From the NCBI RefSeq assembly GCF_030372765.1, contig NZ_JAUCMW010000013.1, positions 1 through 64,000 on the forward strand: 64,000 bases of DNA, read 5' to 3'. Origin of the DNA: Labilibaculum sp. K2S (GTDB lineage: Bacteria; Bacteroidota; Bacteroidia; Bacteroidales; Marinifilaceae). Position numbers and translations under genes: made by a program. The first letter of the stretch is position 1, and each line of letters starts with the position of its first letter. Shown one piece after another: positions 8,761-17,680 of this stretch. The notes beneath the pieces are model-generated. The model saw only the letters and a list, made by a program, of their open reading frames with translations. It searched no databases and was not told where the DNA came from.

Positions 8761-8793
8761 TGGTGCAGAGGACCAAAGCAATACTCTGCACCA
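8761..8793. promoter_or_regulatory. Perfect inverted repeat between the lipoprotein and sigma-factor genes
   Basis: TGGTGCAGAG (8761-8770) is the exact reverse complement of CTCTGCACCA (8784-8793), with a 13-nt spacer. No T-run follows on either strand, so it is a poor intrinsic terminator. It may be an operator for the sigma-factor operon or an RNA hairpin at the end of the lipoprotein transcript. Confidence 0.5.
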
Positions 8794-8819
8794 GTTTCAG
8801 TTTGGTTGATTCAAATATA

Positions 8820-9767
8820 TTATTTGTCCCTAAGTCTTAGGTGTACTCCAATTTCAATTTCTTCTGTTACTGTTTCACCAGCATCATTAACGTATGTGTA
8901 AGCTGCAATGTTATCACATTCTCCGTAACCATAATCAAGTCTTGCAAATTCAACTTGATTCTGAGTAAAGATGACCAATCCACTTACAATTACGCGGCAG
9001 GTTCCAATTCTTACCAATGGATTTTCTGCATCAATTGTTTTTGAATATTCATTTTGCTCCGAATCTACGCAGGTAACAGAACCTCTAATTTCAATCTTAT
9101 CATCGCTGACATCCCATTTTGTATCCAAACCGGAAACCCATTCTCTGGTTCTTTCTGATGAGCGGAATAAAGTTGTTTCATCAGGGAAGGTGAATGTTAA
9201 TTCGCTTGTGCATGCAAACTTTTTGGATACGCCTTGTTCTCCGGTATACTCAATTCGTTTCCATCCATCAACAGCAATACCATCAATCACTAAGTCGAGA
9301 GTAATTTCACGAACGGCACCATCTGTACAAGGAGCTGCTGTTAGCACAATAACAATGGTACCACTAATAACACGACCGTTGTTAAGAACAGTAGAATCGC
9401 CATAATTGATAGTAATTGTCATTGGAAAACGACTTTCTTCACCAAATTCAATGGATACATCAGGCAATTGATCGGTTTTGTATCGATTCCAAAGTTGAAA
9501 GGATTGACAGTAACGGTCAGCAACGGCACATTTTGTAGAAGTTGTGGCTTCGTCAAAATAAGCTTCAGCAAATGAGAATAAATCAGTTTCATAATCAACC
9601 GATACCATAACATCTTCGGTTAATTCTTCAGAAGTAACCACTGTTTTAACAGTGTTGTTCAATTCAACCTGATCTTCGTTCAATACATCAATTACATCTT
9701 CGCTCTTATCGCAAGAGAAAAATACAACTGCTAAACCTACTAATAGTAAAAAAGAAAACTTTTTCAT
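8820..9767 (-). CDS. Exported lipoprotein of unknown function
   Basis: The 315-aa product has an n-region MKKFS, a hydrophobic core and a lipobox ending FFSC (Cys19), followed by an acidic linker (DKSEDVIDVLNEDQ). The rest is beta-rich with repeated paired acidic and aromatic residues and several cysteines (for example CAVADRYC, CTSELTF, CVDSEQN), which could form disulphides outside the cytoplasm. Proteins of this general kind are frequent in Bacteroidota and lack a described function. It is transcribed in the same direction as the downstream sigma/anti-sigma/receptor operon but separated from it by about 100 bp with an inverted repeat. Confidence 0.7.
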   Translation of the reverse strand: MKKFSFLLLVGLAVVFFSCDKSEDVIDVLNEDQVELNNTVKTVVTSEELTEDVMVSVDYETDLFSFAEAYFDEATTSTKCAVADRYCQSFQLWNRYKTDQLPDVSIEFGEESRFPMTITINYGDSTVLNNGRVISGTIVIVLTAAPCTDGAVREITLDLVIDGIAVDGWKRIEYTGEQGVSKKFACTSELTFTFPDETTLFRSSERTREWVSGLDTKWDVSDDKIEIRGSVTCVDSEQNEYSKTIDAENPLVRIGTCRVIVSGLVIFTQNQVEFARLDYGYGECDNIAAYTYVNDAGETVTEEIEIGVHLRLRDK

Positions 9768-10042
9768 GATTCTAATTTTTTTATGATTTTACATTTAAGT
9801 TTTATGAGCTCGCTTACTTGTGAACCGACAAATTAGAAAGTTACCCTACCGGGAAAATAATTTATTTTTAATTGCTTGATGTTTAGTTAAATAAAAAGAA
9901 ATCTTGATTCAATTGTAATTTTTAACATATTTTAGGGTTACCTTTTTAACAATACTGGAATTAATATATTGAAGTGCATGGTGAATCATATACTACTATT
10001 ACTACTACTTAGGAATATTCTGACTAATAAATTGAAAATATT

Positions 10043-10378
10043 ATGCGTAAGGTTATTGATGTTGTGGAACGATTTAAGAGAATGGATGGTTTGATTAAAG
10101 ATGGACGAACTGGGAATGCAAATAAATTTGCGAAGGAATTAGGTATTTCCCGAAGTCATTTGTTTAATCATATTGAGGAATTAAAGGATTTAGGTATTGA
10201 AGTAAGCTACAATAGAGATAATGGTTCTTATGAGTATTCAGGAGAAATGGAACCTGAAATACAAAATCCTTTAAGGGTGATTAAGAGAAAAAAGCAATTA
10301 GTTAATGTCAATGGGGGATGTTTTTCGCAAGAGTCCAAGTTTACTGGACTGTTTCGGGCTAATTTTGAATTGAAATGA
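10043..10378 (+). CDS. Small HTH protein of the peptide cluster
   Basis: The 111-aa product has an N-terminal helix-turn-helix of the HTH_11/DeoR type (about residues 8-62, with NANKFAKELGISRSHLFNHI). A basic linker and a short tail beginning with a GG pair (VNVNGGCFSQ) follow. Short HTH proteins with glycine-rich tails are often next to bacteriocin-type exporters in Bacteroidota, and here the adaptor and exporter genes follow on the same strand. A regulatory role in the peptide cluster is inferred. The last codons contain a hairpin word (10332-10354) that recurs after the exporter gene. Confidence 0.65.
   Translation: MRKVIDVVERFKRMDGLIKDGRTGNANKFAKELGISRSHLFNHIEELKDLGIEVSYNRDNGSYEYSGEMEPEIQNPLRVIKRKKQLVNVNGGCFSQESKFTGLFRANFELK
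10332..10354 (+). repeat. Hairpin repeat, copy 1
   Basis: AGTCCAAGTTTACTGGACT plus GTTT, able to fold with a 6-bp stem (AGTCCA/TGGACT). An almost identical 23-nt copy (one base different) lies at 14002-14024. This copy is inside the 3' end of the HTH gene. Confidence 0.7.
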
Positions 10379-10440
10379 AAAAATGCTGAGGCAATTGTTA
10401 ATTTAATTGTCTTGGATTACAAATAAGAAAATCAGATTGA

Positions 10441-11583
10441 ATGAAGAAAATATTTCCTAAAGAGATTATATCACAAACTACCGAAGTTCATTTTGCAAAA
10501 TTTAATACCAATATTAAAATTATTTATTTGCTTGTTATTGTTTTACTAATTGCTGGTGGTCTGGCGTTACCTGTTGTGAATGTTCCGATAACACAGCAAG
10601 GCAGGGGAACCATTCGTAGTTTAAATGAAAATAACAATGTGATTTCGGCTATATACGGACAAATTGCAGAAAATAGACTGCATGAAAACCGACAAGTAAT
10701 AAAAGGTGATACACTTTTGATTTTGAATGTTCAAAAATTGGACAATGAATTGAAATCATTAAGTAGTAGATTGGATTTAAATAATGAGTATCGACAAGAT
10801 TTGGAAATGCTAATTAGTTCCAGTGCCAAGAGGTTACAAACATTCCTTTATCAGAATGAATTGGAGGAGTACAAGCAAAAGCTTGTAGAGTTAGATGCAG
10901 ACATAAAGCAAAAGAAGAAGGATTTCGACCTGAATAAAAGCTTGTATGAAAAAGAGGTGGTTGCTAAAGTTGATTTTGAAAACATTCAATATGGATTGCA
11001 GCAAGCACGTCAAAACAAAGATCTGTATATAAAACAGAAGAATTTGGAATGGCAAACCAGTCTCAGAGAACTTGTGAGAGAAAATATGGATTTGGAATCG
11101 AGCATAATTCAAAATAATAAGGAGAAACAAAATTATGTAATTACGGCTCCCATTTCAGGATCCATTACCCATTTTACAGGAATTCAATCAGGCAACTTTT
11201 TGGCTCCGGGGCAGACCATTTGCCAAATATCACCGGCAAGTGGATTAATTGTTGAATGTTATTTGTCTCCATCTGATATTGGATACATTAGAAAAGACAT
11301 GAGTGTAAATTTTCAGATGGATGCTTTTAATTACAACCAGTGGGGACTTGCTAACGGCAGGGTGCTTGAAATATCTCCTGATATTTTTCAGATGGAAAAC
11401 AATGCTTATTTTAAAGTAAGGTGCAGTATTGATCAGAAGCACCTGACATTGAAAAATGGTTACGAAGGCAATTTGACGAAAGGCATGAGTTTAACGGCTC
11501 GCTTTCAGGTTACGGAACGGACATTATTCCAATTGTTGTATGATAAGGTTGATGACTGGCTGAATCCCCGCATAAAATCATAA
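10441..11583 (+). CDS. HlyD-family membrane-fusion (adaptor) protein
   Basis: The 380-aa protein has a short cytoplasmic N-terminus and one membrane helix (about 27-46, LLVIVLLIAGGLALPVVNVP). A biotinyl-lipoyl-like half domain (about 60-100, IYGQIAENRLHENRQVIKG), a long coiled-coil hairpin (about 100-230) and a second lipoyl half with an ITAPISGSI motif (about 236-270) complete it. This is the periplasmic adaptor of a type-1-like or peptide exporter and should work with the C39-peptidase ABC transporter encoded 242 bp downstream. No outer-membrane TolC-type gene is in the cluster, so a shared one would be needed. The gap between the two genes holds a MITE-like element. Confidence 0.85.
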   Translation: MKKIFPKEIISQTTEVHFAKFNTNIKIIYLLVIVLLIAGGLALPVVNVPITQQGRGTIRSLNENNNVISAIYGQIAENRLHENRQVIKGDTLLILNVQKLDNELKSLSSRLDLNNEYRQDLEMLISSSAKRLQTFLYQNELEEYKQKLVELDADIKQKKKDFDLNKSLYEKEVVAKVDFENIQYGLQQARQNKDLYIKQKNLEWQTSLRELVRENMDLESSIIQNNKEKQNYVITAPISGSITHFTGIQSGNFLAPGQTICQISPASGLIVECYLSPSDIGYIRKDMSVNFQMDAFNYNQWGLANGRVLEISPDIFQMENNAYFKVRCSIDQKHLTLKNGYEGNLTKGMSLTARFQVTERTLFQLLYDKVDDWLNPRIKS

Positions 11584-11587
11584 ATAA

Positions 11588-11746
11588 GAAGCTGTTTAAA
11601 TTTATTTTTAGAAATTTTTATCGAAGAAAAAAGACTCAGAATAAGGCAAATTTGATGCGAATAGTGGTTCTATTTAAAGATAATTTAACACAATTATGAG
11701 GTTTTTGGCTTATAAAAAGCTAAAGGATAAATTTTTAAACAGTTTC
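11588..11746. mobile_element. MITE-like element, 159 bp
   Basis: Terminal inverted repeats GAAGCTGTTTAAA (left) and GAAACTGTTTAAA (reverse complement of the right end) match at 12 of 13 positions. They are flanked on both sides by TAA (11585-11587 and 11747-11749), a likely 3-bp target duplication as seen for some IS5-family elements. The inside is AT-rich and has no gene. It sits between the adaptor and exporter genes. Confidence 0.6.
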
Positions 11747-11794
11747 TAAGACTCTTAAGAATTTTCTAAACTTAGTTGGGATTTATTAATCTCA

Positions 11795-11825
11795 ATTCTG
11801 ACGTCTCACGTCTCAAATCTAACAA
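11795..11825 (+). repeat. Degenerate short-word tract before the exporter gene
   Basis: The stretch before the exporter ATG repeats variants of a word (ACGTCTC, then ACGTCTCAAATCT). Similar but differently worded tracts precede other genes in this window. Confidence 0.4.
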
Positions 11826-13988
11826 ATGAGTATTAAAATAAAACAACATGATATTACCGATTGCGGGGCGGCTTGTCTGGCTTCCATTTCGGCGCATTAT
11901 AAATTAAAACTACCAATTTCCAGAATCAGGCAATTGGCAGGCACCGATAAGAAGGGGACCAATGCATTAGGCCTGATAAAAGCAGCTGAGAAATTGGGTT
12001 TTACGGCAAAAGGCGTCCGGGGAGGATTGGATAGTCTTCCTAAAATTCCTTTGCCAGCCATCGCTCATGTTGTAGTAAAAGAGGTATTGCAGCATTATGT
12101 TGTTATTTATAAAGTAAGCGATAAGCATGTTGAAATAATGGATCCCGGAGATGGACAGATTCATAAAAAGAGCATTGCTGAATTTGAAAAGGAATGGACT
12201 GGTGTATTGATATTGATGGTTCCCAATGAGCAATTTGTGCAAAAAAATGAAAAGGTATCAAATATATCCCGTTTCTTCTTTTTGTTGAAACCGCATAAAA
12301 GTACATTGTTTCAAGCATTATTTGGAGCTGTTATTTACACCGTTTTAGGATTATCTACTTCCATCTATATCCAAAAACTAACCGATTTTGTTTTGGTTGA
12401 TGGAAATACAAACTTGCTTAACCTGCTTAGTGTGGGCATGGTTGTTTTGGTGATATTTCAAATTTTTATTGGAACATCGAAAACAGTGATGGTCTTAAAA
12501 ACCGGACAGTTGATTGATTCGCGCTTGATTTTAGGTTATTACAAACACCTGTTGAAATTACCTCAGCGATTTTTTGATACCATGCGGATAGGGGAAATTA
12601 TTTCCCGAATAAATGATGCTGTAAAAATTCGTTCGTTTATTAACGACACAGCCATTAGTTTAATCGTAAATATTTTTATTGTGGTTTTTTCCTTTGGATT
12701 GATGTTTATCTATTCATGGAAACTGGCACTCGCAATGGCTCTTATTATTCCCTTGTATTCTCTGGTATATTTAATCACCAACAAGCTAAATAAAAAGCAG
12801 GAAAGAAAGGTAATGGAACGGGCGGCCGATTTGGAGACTCAATTGGTAGAATCGTTAAACTCGGTAAAAACCATTAAGCAGTTAAGTCTGGAAGAATTTG
12901 CCAATATTAAAACGGAAACCCGTTTTATCAATTTGCTGCAAACAGGTTATAAATCGGGATTGAATTCTGTTTTTTCAACTAATTCCTCTGAATTTTTAAG
13001 CCGGATATTTACGATTGTTTTGTTGTGGTTTGGTGGCTATCTGGTAATTGATCGTACTATTACACCAGGGGAGTTGATGTCCTTTTATGCCATAATTGGC
13101 TATTTTACCGGACCGGTTGCAAGTTTAATAGGAATGAACAAATCGATACAGAATGCATTAATTGCTGCCGATCGTTTGTTCGAGATTATGGATTTGGAGC
13201 GCGAAGAAGAGGAGAACATGATTGAATTAAAAAAAGAAACTATAGGAGATATTCTTTTTCAGGATGTCTCGTTTAGTTATGGAACAAGAGTTGACGTGTT
13301 TGAAAAGTTTAGCATGCAAATTCCGCAGGGAAAAATTACTGCGATAATTGGGGAAAGTGGTTCTGGAAAAACAACCATAGCAGCCCTCTTGCAAAAGCTT
13401 TATCCTTTAAACGATGGAAACATTTACATCGAGAATGTAAATTTAAAATATGCCTCGAACGATAGTTTGCGCAATTATGTGGGTATTGTACCTCAAAATT
13501 TAGATTTGTTTGCTGGTAATGTGGTCGAAAACATTGCGGTAGGGGAATTTCAACCCGATATGGAACGAATACTGGATATCTGTAAACAATTAGGAATCCT
13601 TAATTTTATAGAAGAATTGCCCAATGGTTTTCAAACCTGGTTGGGCGAGAATGGCGCTTCTCTTTCGGGAGGACAAAAACAACGCTTGGCAATTGCACGT
13701 GCCTTGTATCGTGATCCTCAGGTGCTGATATTGGATGAAGCCACTTCTTCTCTCGATTCTATCTCCGAAGAGCAGGTACAGACATGTATTCGCAATTTAA
13801 AAGCACAGGGTAAAACAATAATTTTGATTGCTCACCGACTGGGAACTGTTCTGCAATCCGATAAAATTATTGTATTGGAGAAAGGAAAGCTGATTGAAGA
13901 AGGAGCTCATAGCGAATTGTATCAGCAAAAAGGCAAATATTATGAGATGTGGCAGAAACAAATGCCGGAAATACCAGTTCTCAATTAA
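11826..13988 (+). CDS. Peptidase-containing ABC exporter (C39 peptidase, membrane and ATPase domains)
   Basis: The 720-aa protein starts with a C39 cysteine-peptidase domain (about 1-140). It carries QHDITDCGAAC (Gln7, Cys13), the likely catalytic His90 in LQHYVVIY, and Asp106 in MDPGDG. Six membrane helices (about 160-440) follow, then an ATPase domain with Walker A GESGSGKTT, the signature LSGGQKQR and Walker B VLILDEATSSLD. Such proteins cut double-glycine leaders and export the mature peptide. All key residues are present. The double-glycine peptide gene about 215 bp downstream is the obvious substrate, and the HlyD-type protein upstream the partner. Confidence 0.93.
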   Translation: MSIKIKQHDITDCGAACLASISAHYKLKLPISRIRQLAGTDKKGTNALGLIKAAEKLGFTAKGVRGGLDSLPKIPLPAIAHVVVKEVLQHYVVIYKVSDKHVEIMDPGDGQIHKKSIAEFEKEWTGVLILMVPNEQFVQKNEKVSNISRFFFLLKPHKSTLFQALFGAVIYTVLGLSTSIYIQKLTDFVLVDGNTNLLNLLSVGMVVLVIFQIFIGTSKTVMVLKTGQLIDSRLILGYYKHLLKLPQRFFDTMRIGEIISRINDAVKIRSFINDTAISLIVNIFIVVFSFGLMFIYSWKLALAMALIIPLYSLVYLITNKLNKKQERKVMERAADLETQLVESLNSVKTIKQLSLEEFANIKTETRFINLLQTGYKSGLNSVFSTNSSEFLSRIFTIVLLWFGGYLVIDRTITPGELMSFYAIIGYFTGPVASLIGMNKSIQNALIAADRLFEIMDLEREEEENMIELKKETIGDILFQDVSFSYGTRVDVFEKFSMQIPQGKITAIIGESGSGKTTIAALLQKLYPLNDGNIYIENVNLKYASNDSLRNYVGIVPQNLDLFAGNVVENIAVGEFQPDMERILDICKQLGILNFIEELPNGFQTWLGENGASLSGGQKQRLAIARALYRDPQVLILDEATSSLDSISEEQVQTCIRNLKAQGKTIILIAHRLGTVLQSDKIIVLEKGKLIEEGAHSELYQQKGKYYEMWQKQMPEIPVLN

Positions 13989-14001
13989 AAAAATATTGTT
14001 C

Positions 14002-14024
14002 AGTCCAAGTTTATTGGACTGTTT
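14002..14024 (+). repeat. Hairpin repeat, copy 2
   Basis: AGTCCAAGTTTATTGGACT plus GTTT, 13 bp after the exporter stop. It differs from copy 1 (10332-10354) by one loop base and keeps the stem. It has only a short T-run, so it is a weak terminator at best. Confidence 0.7.
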
Positions 14025-14203
14025 GCGATTATCTTTATAATCGTATTTCAATATTGGCCAATGTAAATACAAAATGTGTAGGCTGAGTAAAAAAAAAGCC
14101 CGAAAAACAGAAATACTCGCAAAAATACAAAGCTGTTAATCGGACTAAGGCAAAGCCTGCGCAAAATTAACTTTATTTATTAATAATTTAAAATTTTGTG
14201 AAA

Positions 14204-14380
14204 ATGAAAAATTTGAATGAGAAAGAGTTGAAGGAGATTGAAGGTGGCATGAATGATAGACCTTTTGGAACTTCTTATGATGGTTACTCTTCTGGAGGAG
14301 ATGGCGGAAGAGGAAGTTTAAGTTGGTATCAAATGATACGTTGGGATCTTTGGGAACTAAGTGAGTCAAATTGGTACTAA
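14204..14380 (+). CDS. Double-glycine bacteriocin-like peptide precursor
   Basis: The ATG at 14204 gives 58 aa; a GTG two codons earlier is possible. The leader MKNLNEKELKEIEGG is a textbook double-glycine leader: the LNEKELKEIEGG pattern matches the class II bacteriocin/ComC type cut by C39 exporters. The predicted mature peptide is 43 aa, Gly/Ser-rich in the first half and aromatic (four Trp, four Tyr) in the second. It has no cysteine, so no disulphide or lanthionine. It follows the C39 exporter gene, is followed by a strong intrinsic terminator, and precedes a CPBP protease gene. An antimicrobial or signalling peptide is inferred; the core resembles no family I recognise. Confidence 0.8.
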   Translation: MKNLNEKELKEIEGGMNDRPFGTSYDGYSSGGDGGRGSLSWYQMIRWDLWELSESNWY

Positions 14381-14398
14381 ATAGGTAGGTATTAATAT

Positions 14399-14445
14399 AT
14401 AGGTTTGTTTATAGCTTTCCAGTGAAGCTAGCAAGCCTATTTTTT
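14399..14445 (+). terminator. Intrinsic terminator after the peptide gene
   Basis: A long hairpin (outer stem starting ATAGG at 14399 and closing with CCTAT at 14436-14440, inner stem TAGCTT/AAGCTA) is followed by six T. It isolates the peptide transcript from the CPBP gene. Confidence 0.8.
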
Positions 14446-14630
14446 CAAAATATTATATTAATATAGGGCAAATCTCAAGAGTAATAGAATAGGAATGTTA
14501 AGTATTGAAAAATATTTTATAAAATAAATAGAGTTTTGAGAGCGAAATTCAGTTGTCAAAAATAACTTATTAACTGATCAGTATTGTTTGGATGTAAGAA
14601 ATTAGATTTACATTTTATTCTTGGTTAAAC

Positions 14631-15308
14631 ATGAAAAATATAAGCTTTAAAAATTATCTTCTTTTTCCAAGATATATTAAATGCGAGAAGATTAATTGGC
14701 TTCATTTCTTCAAAATATTCATTGTATCTTCTGTTGTAACAATGATCCTAAGTAGTATTGCTTATTTTTTAAAAGATCAGTTACATATAGAACATAATGT
14801 ACCTAAGCACAATTTAATGTTAGTATTGCATGCTGTTGTGTGGGCTCCGATCATGGAAGAAATATGGTTTAGATTGCTTTTGAGGCCAACCAATAGAAAT
14901 TTACGGTTTTTTATTGGTTTAAGTATTTTGGGATCGGTTTATGTGTTTTTTAAAGCTGCATTTATAACTGGAACAATAGTGATTATTGCTGGGACTTTGG
15001 CGGGATTTATTTTGAAGGAAAAGAAGAGTTCAAGGGTAAAATTGCTTCGTAAATATTTTAAATTTTATCCTGTGATTTATTATTTCATAGTTTTACTATT
15101 TGGTTTGGTTCACTTAATGAATTTTAACTATGGAGATCTAGAATTGTGGATGTATATGATGCTCCCGATTCTTATATTTCCACAGTTGTATGCAGGGATA
15201 GTTTTAGGATATATAAGAATGAGATATGGTATTTTATATTCGATTCTATACCATACACTAAATAATTTAATTCCGCTTATACCTTTTATTCTTAGTGCAA
15301 TTAAATGA
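14631..15308 (+). CDS. CPBP-family intramembrane metalloprotease, possible immunity protein
   Basis: The 225-aa multi-pass protein has the three CPBP (CAAX protease and bacteriocin-processing) motifs. These are EEIWFR near residue 83 (EExxxR), FGLVH near residue 160 (FxxxH), and HTLNN near residue 213 (HxxxN). About six membrane helices are visible. CPBP proteins next to bacteriocin genes commonly confer self-immunity or process peptides. Placement after the double-glycine peptide supports that role here, although a terminator separates the two and about 185 bp of AT-rich sequence with no clear promoter precedes it. The exact role is inferred. Confidence 0.8.
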   Translation: MKNISFKNYLLFPRYIKCEKINWLHFFKIFIVSSVVTMILSSIAYFLKDQLHIEHNVPKHNLMLVLHAVVWAPIMEEIWFRLLLRPTNRNLRFFIGLSILGSVYVFFKAAFITGTIVIIAGTLAGFILKEKKSSRVKLLRKYFKFYPVIYYFIVLLFGLVHLMNFNYGDLELWMYMMLPILIFPQLYAGIVLGYIRMRYGILYSILYHTLNNLIPLIPFILSAIK

Positions 15309-15352
15309 AAAAGGTAGCAATATTACTTTTTACTCTTCTCTTTTATCTCTAA
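15305..15352 (+). pseudogene. Possible truncated secreted-protein gene start
   Basis: The CPBP stop overlaps an ATG that opens a 15-codon frame (MKKVAILLFTLLFYL) ending at TAA. It looks exactly like a signal peptide whose mature part is missing. The next 190 bp have no frame that continues it convincingly. The rest of 15309-15638 holds no gene I can support, and ends in a short-word tract before lepA. Confidence 0.3.
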
Positions 15353-15583
15353 TGAGATATAATTTTATCACAATGATTTTATTAAGGGCAGTGAGTTATA
15401 ATAATACAGGTTTCATTTATGGTTTAAGAGTATTTCTTTTTGTTGCGATTAGTGACGATTTTTTTTCAGGGAATATATTTGCAATCCATAATACCAAATT
15501 CTTATTATTCCAAGGATTTGAATATCTTTGCGGATTCAGTTAGGAATTTAATAATTGCCAACTACGAATAGATAAAAAACGTT

Positions 15584-15638
15584 CGTAATTTGTAATTAAC
15601 AATTCGTAATTACTAATTCTTAATTCGTTATTGATAAG
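15584..15638 (+). repeat. Degenerate short-word tract before lepA
   Basis: Variants of AATTCGTAATT and TAATT are repeated five to six times with drift, right up to the lepA start. No Shine-Dalgarno site is present. A related tract of the ATGAATTA type begins just after the lepA stop (17430-17460). Confidence 0.5.
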
Positions 15639-17426
15639 ATGAAGAACATACGTAATTTTTGTATCATAGCCCATATCGACCATGGGAAAAGCACCTTGGC
15701 CGACCGCTTGCTGGACGTGACCCACACCATTACCGATCGTGAGAAACAAGCTCAGGTATTGGATGATATGGATTTAGAACGCGAACGTGGAATTACCATT
15801 AAGAGTCATGCCATACAAATGGATTATGAGTTAAATGGTGAGAAGTACGTATTGAATTTAATAGACACTCCTGGTCATGTTGATTTTTCTTATGAAGTTT
15901 CACGGTCGATAGCTGCCTGCGAAGGTGCCTTGTTGATTGTTGATGCAACTCAGGGAATTCAGGCCCAAACCATTTCCAATTTGTATTTGGCCATTGAGAA
16001 TGACTTGGAGATCATACCAGTTTTAAATAAAATAGATTTACCCAATGCAAATCCCGAAGATGTAAAAGATCAGATTGTGGATTTGTTAGGTTGCGATGTG
16101 GATGATATTCTTTCGGCAAGTGGAAAAACCGGCGAGGGAGTACCTGAAATATTAGAGGCAATTGTTTCACGTGTTCCTGCACCCACCGGCGATCCTGAAG
16201 CCCCTTTGCAGGCTCTTATCTTCGATTCTGAATTCAACTCGTTTCGGGGAATTGTTGCTTATATTCGTGTGATGAACGGGGAAATAAAGAAAGGCGACAC
16301 GGTTAAATTTGTAAATACAAAAAAAGAATATCAGGCTGATGAGATTGGTGTTTTGAGATTAATACAAGAACCAAGAGCATCTCTTAAAACAGGTGATGTT
16401 GGTTATATTATTTCGGGTATTAAAACTTCAACTGAAGTAAAAGTTGGAGATACCATAACGCACAAAGAGAATCCATGTAAAGAGGGAATCGATGGTTTTG
16501 CGGAAGTAAAGCCAATGGTTTTTGCAGGGGTTTATCCTATCGATTCAGAGGATTACGAAGATTTGCGTGCGTCGATGGAAAAATTAAGGTTGAATGATGC
16601 TTCTCTTACTTTTGAGCCGGAATCATCAATGGCTCTTGGTTTTGGTTTTCGTTGCGGATTTTTGGGCATGTTGCACATGGAAATTATTCAGGAGCGTTTG
16701 GATCGTGAATTCGATATGAACGTAATTACTACGGTTCCCAACGTTTCGTACATTGCCCACACCAAAAAAGGCGATAAATTCGAAATGCACAATCCGTCGG
16801 ATATGCCGGATCCCAATTCATTGGATTTTATCGAAGAGCCATTTATTCGAGCACAAATTATTACCAAGTCGGAATATACCGGGTCTATTATGAATCTTTG
16901 CATGAGCAAACGGGGAATAATGACCAATCAGCAATACTTAACCAGTGATAGAGTAGAGTTGACCTACGAAATGCCATTGGGAGAGATTGTGTTCGATTTT
17001 TATGACAAACTAAAAAGTATTTCGAAAGGATATGCTTCTTTCGATTATTTCTTAATTGGTGTTCGTCCAGCCAAATTGGTGAAGTTGGATATTCTTTTGA
17101 ATGGAGAAGGAGTAGATGCTTTGTCTACTTTAATTCACTTTGATAATGCGCAGTCGTTTGGCCGGCGCATGTGTGAGAAATTGAAGGAATTAATTCCTCG
17201 TCAGCAATTTGATATTGCCATTCAGGGAGCCATCGGAGCCAAAATTATTTCCCGCGAAACGGTAAAAGCTGTTCGTAAAGATGTTACTGCAAAATGTTAT
17301 GGTGGTGATATCACGCGTAAGCGTAAGCTTTTGGAGAAACAAAAGAAGGGAAAGAAAAAGATGAAACAGATTGGTAATGTGGAAGTGCCTCAAAAAGCTT
17401 TCCTTGCTGTACTAAAACTAGACTAA
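15639..17426 (+). CDS. lepA: Elongation factor 4 (LepA), ribosome back-translocase GTPase
   Basis: The 595-aa length and domain order are those of EF4. The GTPase domain begins at residue 1 with P-loop [25 protein letters not shown] and NKIDLPNA. Beta-barrel domain II (about 190-280), EF-G-like domains III and V (with [15 protein letters not shown]), and a basic C-terminal domain ending [17 protein letters not shown] and KAFLAVL follow. EF4 acts on stalled ribosomes in the cytoplasm. The gene stands alone, with its own terminator and short-word tracts on both sides. Confidence 0.97.
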   Translation: MKNIRNFCIIAHIDHGKSTLADRLLDVTHTITDREKQAQVLDDMDLERERGITIKSHAIQMDYELNGEKYVLNLIDTPGHVDFSYEVSRSIAACEGALLIVDATQGIQAQTISNLYLAIENDLEIIPVLNKIDLPNANPEDVKDQIVDLLGCDVDDILSASGKTGEGVPEILEAIVSRVPAPTGDPEAPLQALIFDSEFNSFRGIVAYIRVMNGEIKKGDTVKFVNTKKEYQADEIGVLRLIQEPRASLKTGDVGYIISGIKTSTEVKVGDTITHKENPCKEGIDGFAEVKPMVFAGVYPIDSEDYEDLRASMEKLRLNDASLTFEPESSMALGFGFRCGFLGMLHMEIIQERLDREFDMNVITTVPNVSYIAHTKKGDKFEMHNPSDMPDPNSLDFIEEPFIRAQIITKSEYTGSIMNLCMSKRGIMTNQQYLTSDRVELTYEMPLGEIVFDFYDKLKSISKGYASFDYFLIGVRPAKLVKLDILLNGEGVDALSTLIHFDNAQSFGRRMCEKLKELIPRQQFDIAIQGAIGAKIISRETVKAVRKDVTAKCYGGDITRKRKLLEKQKKGKKKMKQIGNVEVPQKAFLAVLKLD

Positions 17427-17482
17427 ATAATTATGAGTTATGAATTAGAAATGATGAATAATTCTGACCAATAGATTTTTTA

Positions 17483-17514
17483 AAAGCTGTTCTACTCTTA
17501 GGACAGCTTTTTTT
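17483..17514 (+). terminator. Intrinsic terminator after lepA
   Basis: AAAGCTGT (17483-17490) pairs with ACAGCTTT (17503-17510) with further G-U/G-C pairs inside, followed by seven or more T. Confidence 0.85.
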
Positions 17515-17680
17515 GTCTCTCATTATCTGTGTTTATCATCTCTTTCATAAATAATCTGCGTCTCATTTTAACCTTTCCGTGAAGTTCTGAAAGCTGGGAA
17601 GCTTTGATTTCGACTCAAAAAACAAACTGGAAATTTTCTTATATTTATGTCCGGTAATAAATTCGTATGGAGCGCAAATA

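Noticed and set aside
8761..8793. Inverted repeat as an intrinsic terminator of the lipoprotein gene
   Set aside because: No T-run follows on either strand.
14002..14024. Hairpin after the exporter gene as a strong terminator
   Set aside because: Stem of only six pairs and three T; kept as a repeat instead.
15295..15543. Open frame of 82 codons after the CPBP gene
   Set aside because: It starts inside the CPBP gene in another frame, and the composition is that of AT-rich non-coding sequence. No motif or start signal supports it.
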